From positions 33,118,654 through 33,182,653 of the forward strand of contig NC_085052.1 in the NCBI RefSeq assembly GCF_963662255.1: a stretch of 64,000 nt of DNA, read 5' to 3'. Both the position numbers and the translations under genes were made by a program. Shown here piece by piece: positions 56,946 to 64,000 of the stretch. The DNA is from Cinclus cinclus. Its lineage: Eukaryota; Chordata; Aves; Passeriformes; Cinclidae. Positions within the stretch are counted from its first letter, which is position 1; every line of letters starts with the position of its first letter. The notes under the pieces were generated by a model. The model had not been told where the DNA came from. It searched no databases and saw only the letters and a list, made by a program, of their open reading frames with translations.

Positions 56946-58132
56946 ATGCAAATGTTCTTTCCCCTTGGAGATCGCCCTAAATGGCAGAGAGACTGTGGGA
57001 TTAGAACCCTCTCTGATGCCCTAGTATTAGCCCTAAAGAAGAATGATAAGGCATCTAATAAAGGTAAACTTAAGCAATGCTGCTCCACCTGCAACATCGA
57101 CCAAAGATGCATAAAATCCAACCAAGTCTATCACACAGCAGTAAAAGAACAAGAACTAACAGATCTATTCAAACCTCCCTCTAGGCAACAAAACGAGGAT
57201 GGGAACGCAAAAAAAACATCTCCTGAAACACTCCCTAATAACCCAATCTCATCCAGAACTAGAAAATAAACAGTACAAGCACCTCTGTGACAGGCAGGAG
57301 GGCCAGAAAGGAGAAAAATGTTAGTTGAAGTACCCTTCTCAGCTATCGACCTAAAGGCATGGGAGAAGTTGTTAAAAATTATTGCAGTAGTCCAGTAAAC
57401 ACTGCCAACCGTTCATGATACGTGATGAAACATCATAACCCTGACTGGAGTGATATGCAGCTACTGCTAGATGCTCCAACTAAAACAAAGAAACAGCTAA
57501 TTTTTTAAAAAGCTAGAAAATTGGCAAAGGAGTTCTACAGGGCTCAACACAAACAGGTAAAAGAGCACTTCCCACTCCAAGGTCCAAACTAGGACCCAAA
57601 TAGAACGGCAAAAATAAAAAAGCTAAAAAGCTATCAAAAGTAGATAGTAAGAAGAACAGAGAGAGCCATTCCTAAAACAATAAATTACTCAACTTTCTAT
57701 GCAATCAAACAAGGTCCTTCCAAGTCTCCATCCAAATTCCCGGATCGCTGAAGGGACGCGATGTGTCGCCGTGCATCATTAGACCCCAGGTCTGAGGTAA
57801 GAATATAACAACTAGTAAATTTGTTTTTAGGACAGTCTACAACATGGAAACTTCAAAAGCTCCAAGGACCGGATGGGAGGAATTTAGAAGCCCTGTTAGA
57901 TAAGGCATGGAGAGGTTTTAGTAACCAAAAAGAAGAATATAAGCAAGGAATGAGAAAGCGAGTAGCAGTTGTGAAAGAGAAGAAAGAGAGAAGCAAACAA
58001 AGACCATGCAAGCAGGGACCGCCCCAACTAGGCAAAAAGCAGTGTAAAATTTGCAAAAAATTAATCACTAGAAAAAGCAGTGCCCAAAACAAAAGTGCCA
58101 AGGGAAAGCAAACCAAAACAAGAAGGGAGTAG
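56946..58132 (+). pseudogene. Endogenous retrovirus gag remnant, plus strand
   Basis: Degenerate gag of gammaretrovirus-like type, collinear with the minus-strand gag at 61,690-63,400. It has the matrix-like motif WQRDCGI, then LFKPPSRQ, capsid-like pieces around 57,320-57,810 with several stops, and LFLGQST with a nucleocapsid region at 57,821-58,132. The zinc finger is broken: the first Cys pair (CKIC) remains, but the following His and Cys are missing. Frame changes and stops rule out a functional product. Confidence 0.7.
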
Positions 58133-58349
58133 TGGTCGCACACATAAAAAAATAACAGATCCTGAAGAAAACCAGTGAATCTTTCCCCAGCAGATCCACT
58201 AGATATAAAAAGGAAGCTAGGAAAAAAAAGAGAAAGAAGTAGAATTTTAAATGACACATATTCAGTCTTAAATAAAGTATTAATAGCTATTAAAAACAAG
58301 TATGTAGTAGCAAAAAAGGCAACTGGCCAAACTAAAAAAAGCATATTTC

Positions 58350-58905
58350 TGTAAACCTTTCAAGTACAAATATGAAGAGCAATGGAGCATTCATAAGTTT
58401 CCGTATATGCCCAACTCCCCAGATCCACTCCCAGGGAAAAATTTATGGGCACAATTACAAGGAACCATTATGTTAAAAAACATGGGGAAATTACTCTGAA
58501 AGGAAATGATGAAAAATACGTAGAAGTATTAAGTTTAATAGTAGCAATGATTAAAGCTAAAGGAGAAAATATTGAAAAAATATTAAGCCAATTTTTCCTC
58601 CAAAAAAAGGAAAATAGAGAAGGAATTAGCCCAATAATTAAGAACTTTCTGCAATTAGAATTGTAAAATGAGTGTCAATCTAATTTCAACACTCCCATTC
58701 TACCTGTTCAAAAACCTAATGGCTCATGTCAAGTAGTACAAAATCTACGAGCTGTCAGTAAAATAATTAAAGGTCTTTACCCTGTAGTGGCCAACCCATA
58801 CACTCTATTAACGTGCTTAACCCCCGAGCTAACCTAGTTTACCATTTTAAATTTGCAAGATGCCTTCTTCTGCCTCCTTCTCCACAAAGCCTTGAGCCAG
58901 AAAAT
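58350..58905 (+). pseudogene. Endogenous retrovirus protease end and RT start, plus strand
   Basis: Protease C-terminal-like sequence at about 58,380-58,560 parallels the minus-strand copy near 60,300. At 58,690-58,905 the start of reverse transcriptase is readable (TPILPVQKPNGS, QNLRAV, LQDAFFCL), with stops. Similarity ends near 58,905, before the catalytic YXDD region, so the element is truncated or rearranged here. Confidence 0.65.
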
Positions 58906-59439
58906 GACTGTGCTAGTGTCTGACACAATATCCGCAGCGCTAAAAGTCAAAAGTGACCGCTGGCTTTCCCCACAAAAATCCCCCAAATGCCAATCCATCC
59001 GAGCAGAACAAGGCGATGTAGAAATAGTAGTAACTAACAGGGTCAACCCGGCTGCTTTCCTCAGTGAAAACCAGAAGAAACCAGTACACCACAACTACCT
59101 AAAAACCATCAGAGCCACCTACTCCAGCCACCCAAACCCAGGTCGCTAACAGAAGCATCTCTGCCATCACTGCAAAGCGACGTGCTAAGTGTGCACTTCC
59201 CACCCACCAAAAGGTAATGGAATCGAGACCCAAACAAGCTAGGACATAAACACGACTCAGAAATGTGAAAGGGACAGTGATGTTTTTAATATCACTAACA
59301 TGTATTAGGCGCATTGTGTAGTTGTAAGCTTGTCAAAAATAAATACAACAGTAGTTTGAAGTTCCAGTGTGCGTGCTCTAAGAGGAGCTGTCCCCATGCA
59401 CCTCAACACTTAATAAATGCACACCTACTTTATAACTCT
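58906..59439. other. Junction sequence between two convergent proviral remnants
   Basis: Separates plus-strand RT from minus-strand RT. It includes ATAAATACAA and TTAATAAATGCACA, the latter shortly before CCTCACA, possibly an LTR 3' end. No target-site duplication could be fixed. No gene seen. Confidence 0.35.
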
Positions 59440-60610
59440 CGTTCCTCACAAGTTATAAAGTCTTTTCCACGTATCACCTCGTAGCCCAAGTAGAGAACTG
59501 TTTGCCTCACCATCTGGGCTTTCTTCTGGGTTACTCGATACCCCTGTGGACCCAAAATGTTTAGGAGGCTTACCATCCACTCTACACGTCCCTTGAGTTT
59601 TGGTAGCTATTAGGAGGTCGTCCACATATTGCAACAACTGTCCTTCTCCTGATGGAGCTTCCCAAGATTCCAGATCTTTGCAAGATGCTCTCCAAATATC
59701 GTGGGTGAGCTCTTAAATCCTTGGGGTAGAACCGACCATGTGAGATGAGGTTTGTGTCCAGTTTTGAGCTTTGCCCATTCAAATGCAAACATTTTCTGGC
59801 TAACCTCATGGAGAGGAAGGCATAAGAATGCATCTTTTAAATCTTGAGCAGGAAACCATGTTAGTTCAGGTGTTAAATGTGTTAACAAAGGTATAACACT
59901 GGGAATAAATCCTCAGTTGTCTTATTGACAGCTCTTAAATCTTGTACTATTCTGTATGATCCATCAGACTTTTAAACAGGTGAAATAGGAGTATTGAACT
60001 CAGACCGACATTCTTTTCATAGCCCTATCTGCAAAAAAAATTTCAATTACTAGGCTATTCTATTCTCTAGCTTCCCTTTTTAGGGGTATTGTTTAACTTG
60101 AACTGGCAGTTTTCTTTCTTGAAGCTTAACTTGCACTGGGGGTGCATTTTTTGCTCTCCCTGGTATATTAGAAGCCCACACCCCAGGAAATACCTGATCC
60201 ATTCTTGTCCTCTGCATTTCATATTCACCTTCAACTTCAATCTCATGGGGTATTAACATCAGGTGTAACAATTCTACATATTGTTGGTCCTTACCCTCCA
60301 AAATAATCTCCCCATTTTTAAATATTATTTTTGCCTCTAGTTGTTCCAACAAATCCCTACCCAAAAGTGTTGAGGGAGCACTGGGCATATATAAAAACTT
60401 GTGAATTCCCCAGTTTCCAAAGCTTCTACTTCAGTGGCCTAAAAAAAAATGAGTTCTTTCAGACTGGCCAGTTACCCCTTTTACCATGACATAATTATCT
60501 GTTATTGATTGGAATTAAAGCTTTATTTAACACTGATTATGTTACCCCTGTATCAATTACAAATATTTTTTTTGTTCCTTAGTTTCATGATATAGTTTGA
60601 GTTTGCCAAT
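59440..60610 (-). pseudogene. Endogenous retrovirus pro-pol remnant (protease and RT), minus strand
   Basis: Protease active-site triad DTG at 60546-60554 (complement) and protease end LLGRDLLEQLEA near 60,360. Then comes the linker to RT with KNAPPVQVK, RT motifs DLKDAFLCLPLH and LPQGFKSSPTIF, and the catalytic YVDD at 59617-59628. Several stops and frameshifts separate these pieces, including one just after YVDD. RNase H and integrase are absent; the sequence ends at the junction near 59,440. Gammaretrovirus-like by motif order. Confidence 0.78.
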
Positions 60611-61689
60611 TTTTGATATATTTATCTTTCGTTGTGAAATAGAATTAAGAGTAAAAACACAGCAGGTTTAGTAATAAATTCAGAACAGATCTTCAGACCA
60701 CTCCCTCCCTTTTCCATATCTTAACAACATACAGAAACATTTCAGTCAGTTCCTTGCTTAAATAATCTTTTTCAGTTCACTTTAGGGAGAGGAGTCTCTT
60801 CTTTCCAGCTACAGGGATTTTTTTTTTTTTTTCAAGAGAGGAAATAACCAGTTCTCTCCTGACTTCACTTTTTTTCATGAGTAGCAGTCGCCCCAGAATC
60901 TGCAATCATGAAACTCTTCCCACCCTCACAGCCTTCCCAGAGCTGTGCTTGTGGGCCATGTCAAACTCATGGGGTATTACTGTTAAGGATGAGCTGCTCA
61001 AAGGCACAAGTTCTCTTTAGCTCACTTCTCTCTGCTCACACTTCATTCCCAGGAGCAGAGATCCCCCTTTGTCCCTCAGGGTAAAGGATTTTCCAAACAC
61101 TTTACACCTCAACCCCCCATGTCTTTTTTCTGTGGTTTAAAGGAATTTTTTAGTGTAGTACAGTCCACCCCTATAACTCACAAAGAGATTTTTCAGCCAA
61201 CCTTCACGGTGTCTCCTCATTCTCCTTCCACCTAGAAACTTAGCCTTTGACTTTGGTGTATCCTTTCTGTTCTTCTCCCTCTCACCCAAGGAAGGATGGA
61301 AAGTCTGTAAGTCTCATCTGAGCAATCAGAAGAGTTAAAATCTCACACAGAAGTTGCAGGGGCTGGGCCAGGCCATGCTGGGGCTGTGTCAGGATCTCAG
61401 GCCATGCTGGGAAGGGCTGGACAAAAACTGGGGAGAAATGGGTGCCAAGGCTCTGGCTCCGTGGGTTTACTTGCTTCAAATGTGATTCAGTGAGCAAACT
61501 AACTTGTCCAATTGGTTTCTCAGGCTGTCAATAACTAAACCAGACTTCAATTTGTCCCAGTAATTCACAGAGCAAGTTCTCATGGAGGAAAACTTCCTAG
61601 TATGCCCCTCAACTCAGGTGCTTCAAGGTAAAACCAGCACATCTTATTATATCCAGAGAGTCTTCTGGAGAAAGATCTTCCCGTCTACC
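60611..61689. other. About 1 kb of unassigned DNA between gag and pro of the minus-strand provirus
   Basis: In an intact provirus gag and pro would be nearly contiguous; here about 1.0 kb separates the nucleocapsid end from the protease DTG. It includes a T run near 60,820. It may be an insertion (solo LTR or other), but its ends were not found. Confidence 0.4.
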
Positions 61690-63400
61690 TCAGTCTTCCT
61701 TAACACAAGCAACCACTGCCTCCCCTTTTTGATCTTCTCTACTTTGATCATCACCTTTTCTTCCTTTTGGGCACTTCTTCTTCCAGTGTCCAATTCTCTT
61801 GCAGAATGCACATTGGCCTTTCCCTACCCAGGGTGGTGCCTGCCTTGGTGACCCTTCTCCACGCCTCCCTTTTTTTCCTTCTTCCCTTACTCCTGCTCCC
61901 AATTTTCTCATCCTTTCCTTGCACCCTTTTTTCCAGTTGCTGAAAACTTCCTGTGCCTCCTCAAGCAAAGTCTCTGAATCCCGTGCTGTCAGGCCCCGTA
62001 TCTTCTGAAGTTTGCATTCAATGTCTCCTGTAGATTGCCCTAGAAATAAATCCACCAGTTGTTGTACCCCTTCCTCAGACTCAGGATTCAAAGGTGTACG
62101 GTGATGCATTGCACCTGGCAAAAGTTTTAAAAATTCAGAAGGTGTTTCAGAGGGACCTTGCTTGACTGCATATAGGGTCGACCAGTTTATAGTTTAGGAA
62201 TTGCTCTTTCTAACCCCTTCACTATAAAGTCTTGATCATCCTTTAGTTTTTCCAGGTTTTCATTATTATTATCATTATGCTAATGTGGATTTTGAAGATG
62301 AAAGAGATCTCTCCTTTTCCTCTGTGCTATTTTACAAATATTTTCTGCTAAACTCTCAGCTACTTTCAAATCCAATTGCTTTTCTGTCTCTGTTAAGGCA
62401 TCCAAAACCAGCTGGAGGTCTGAGCAGTCAGGTCAGTATTGTTTAATCAGAAATTTTAACTTCTTTGTCACTACTATTGGGTCACTTCTATAATGTTTTG
62501 TAATCTCTTCCCAAGCCTCTAAGTCAGTTGTAGAAAAGGGAATTTTAACTAATATTGTTTTCCCTTCAGGACTTCCTGCCTCTCTCAAAGGTGTTTGAAG
62601 AACTTTATTAATTTATTTCTGGATATGGGATGCTCCCTTTGGAGAGGGCTCCTCTTCCTCACTGTCACTGTTGGGCAGTAGGAGAAATTCAGGAGTAAGT
62701 GGGGTTGTTGAAGTGGGGGATAGAATAGAAACTGGAGCTGCAGTTGAAATAGAAATGGCTTTAATTGGAGTGGGTGATGGAACATGAGTTGGAGTTGAGA
62801 TAGAGATTGGAGTTGGCTTTTGTACAGAAGGAGAGGGTAAAGTGGGAGTTGGGCTTAATAACTGTCTCAAATTTGCTTCTCCTTTCAGCCTTCCTTGCCT
62901 CCTAGGGGGTGGTTTAAACAAATTCCCCAACTTTTGCTGCAGTGATTTAGCTGGATACACCTTGTCAGGGTGTGTGCAGCAATGATTTATGGAGCATGAA
63001 CTACAGCATGGTTTTACCCTTCCTCTCCTGGCCTCATTGTCTTTTGCAGGGCCAATACCAAGGGGTCAGAGGGGGCTCCAATTCCACAATCCCTCTGCCA
63101 CTCAGGCTGGTTCCGGAGGGAGAAAAACACTTCAGCACACATCACTTCTTCCCACTTCTGTTCCCATCTCAAGAAAAGTGTAAGCTGTGACAAAGTGTCA
63201 TAATCTAAAGCTCCAGCTGGAGGCCACCTGACCCCTTTTCCAAGGCTGTAAAGTGGCCACCACTGTGTACAAAACTGGACAAGAGCCTTTTTGTTCTCTG
63301 TACTACCGTACCCTGCTACTTCCTTCCACTGTGCCAAAACACATCCTCAAGGACTAGTTTTAGGGATCTCTCTACTTTGGGTAGTTCCCACCACTCCTCC
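61690..63400 (-). pseudogene. Endogenous retrovirus gag remnant, minus strand
   Basis: Gammaretrovirus-like gag in order. Matrix-like frame at 63,014-63,337 (AQWKEVAG, WQRDCGI), with a stop just upstream. Proline/threonine/serine-rich linker at 62,613-62,960 with an SDSEEEE acidic run. Capsid at about 62,130-62,600 with stops. Capsid end and nucleocapsid at 61,690-62,121 (PSEFLKLLPGAMHH, LFLGQST). One intact CCHC zinc finger (C-X2-C-X4-H-X4-C) is at 61771-61812. It is better preserved than the plus-strand copy but still interrupted. Confidence 0.8.
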
Positions 63401-64000
63401 TCCCCTCAACAAAACCAGCACTCTAATTCTTATTATCTCCTCCTTTGCTTCCTGTCTCGCTTCCACCCAAACCTAGCTCACAGGGCCTTAGAGTCCTTTC
63501 CCAACCTTCTTCTCGCACAGCCCACAGCTCAGGTACTAAGTGTGACTTTCCGCACAGCAGCTTTAAAACCTTTGGTTCTAAACCAGCTCGATCAGGGAGC
63601 TGTCAGCGCTGAGCACACTGCCTGTGCCTCTTAGCAGAAGAACAATGACAGCGTCCCTGCAAAATCTTGCACTGCAACAGCACCCACGCACGATGCCAGC
63701 CTCTAGATGCACCAAAAACTGCAGGAGACTTCCCACAAACACAAGCTATTCCATTCACCTCTTCTCGACCTTCTAAATTCTCTACAGCCTGTTGTTCCCA
63801 ATCTAAAGCCGCCAGTTTTCCAGCTGATGTTAGATATAAACCTTCTAAATATATTCCTGCATTTCCCTGTCTATCCATCAATTTACTGAATTCTCAAACT
63901 CGCACGAGTCCAGCCCGAACCACTGAGGTAAGGAAACTCTCTCTATCCGTCTGCTAGGTTGGATTATCAGACAGAAGTTACCCTCGTTATCTACAAACAG
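63401..64000. other. Presumed leader and 5' flank of the minus-strand provirus
   Basis: Lies upstream of minus-strand gag. A 92-codon open stretch on minus at 63603-63881 is not recognised. No clear LTR boundary or primer-binding site is visible before the window ends. Confidence 0.3.

Overview
This is nuclear DNA from a vertebrate, almost certainly a bird and probably a songbird. Its genes have many short exons joined by GT-AG introns. It carries many 3' ends of CR1 LINEs (the typical avian retroposon), TG...CA solo LTRs and broken gammaretrovirus-like endogenous proviruses. There are no bacterial-style operons, tRNA or rRNA genes, or CRISPR arrays.

Layout. (1) 1-22,453, plus strand: the last 20 coding exons of ADAMTS14, a procollagen N-proteinase. 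They cover the propeptide end with its furin site through the metalloprotease, disintegrin-like, TSP1, spacer and PLAC domains to the stop codon. (2) 22,454-29,243: ADAMTS14 3' flank and intergenic DNA with CR1 pieces. (3) 29,244-38,421, minus strand: a complete, intact 18-exon paralogue of the microsomal triglyceride transfer protein large subunit. It encodes 888 residues that align with human MTTP almost residue for residue. (4) About 40.9-55.0 kb: a rearranged segmental duplication. It holds two C-type-lectin-like receptor genes in opposite orientation, one complete and one lacking its first exon. Two nearly identical inverted repeats of 2.3 and 2.1 kb flank the 4.9 kb segment containing the complete lectin. 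A 720 bp solo LTR with a 5 bp target duplication sits in only one lectin copy. (5) 55.0-64.0 kb: remains of at least two gammaretrovirus-like proviruses in convergent orientation (gag-pro-RT on plus, gag-pro-RT on minus), plus an env-like frame on minus. All are disabled by stops, frameshifts and deletions.

ADAMTS14 and the MTTP paralogue are tail-to-tail, about 6.8 kb apart. The MTTP paralogue and the truncated lectin are divergent. The genes are not known to act in one pathway: one matures fibrillar collagen in the extracellular matrix, one is predicted to move lipid in the endoplasmic reticulum, and the lectins are predicted cell-surface receptors of the NK-receptor type. The most interesting parts are the intact MTTP paralogue and the lectin inverted-repeat cassette, whose marker order suggests a tandem duplication followed by inversion of the loop. 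Exon boundaries were set by hand from splice sites and reading frame; no alignment program was run.
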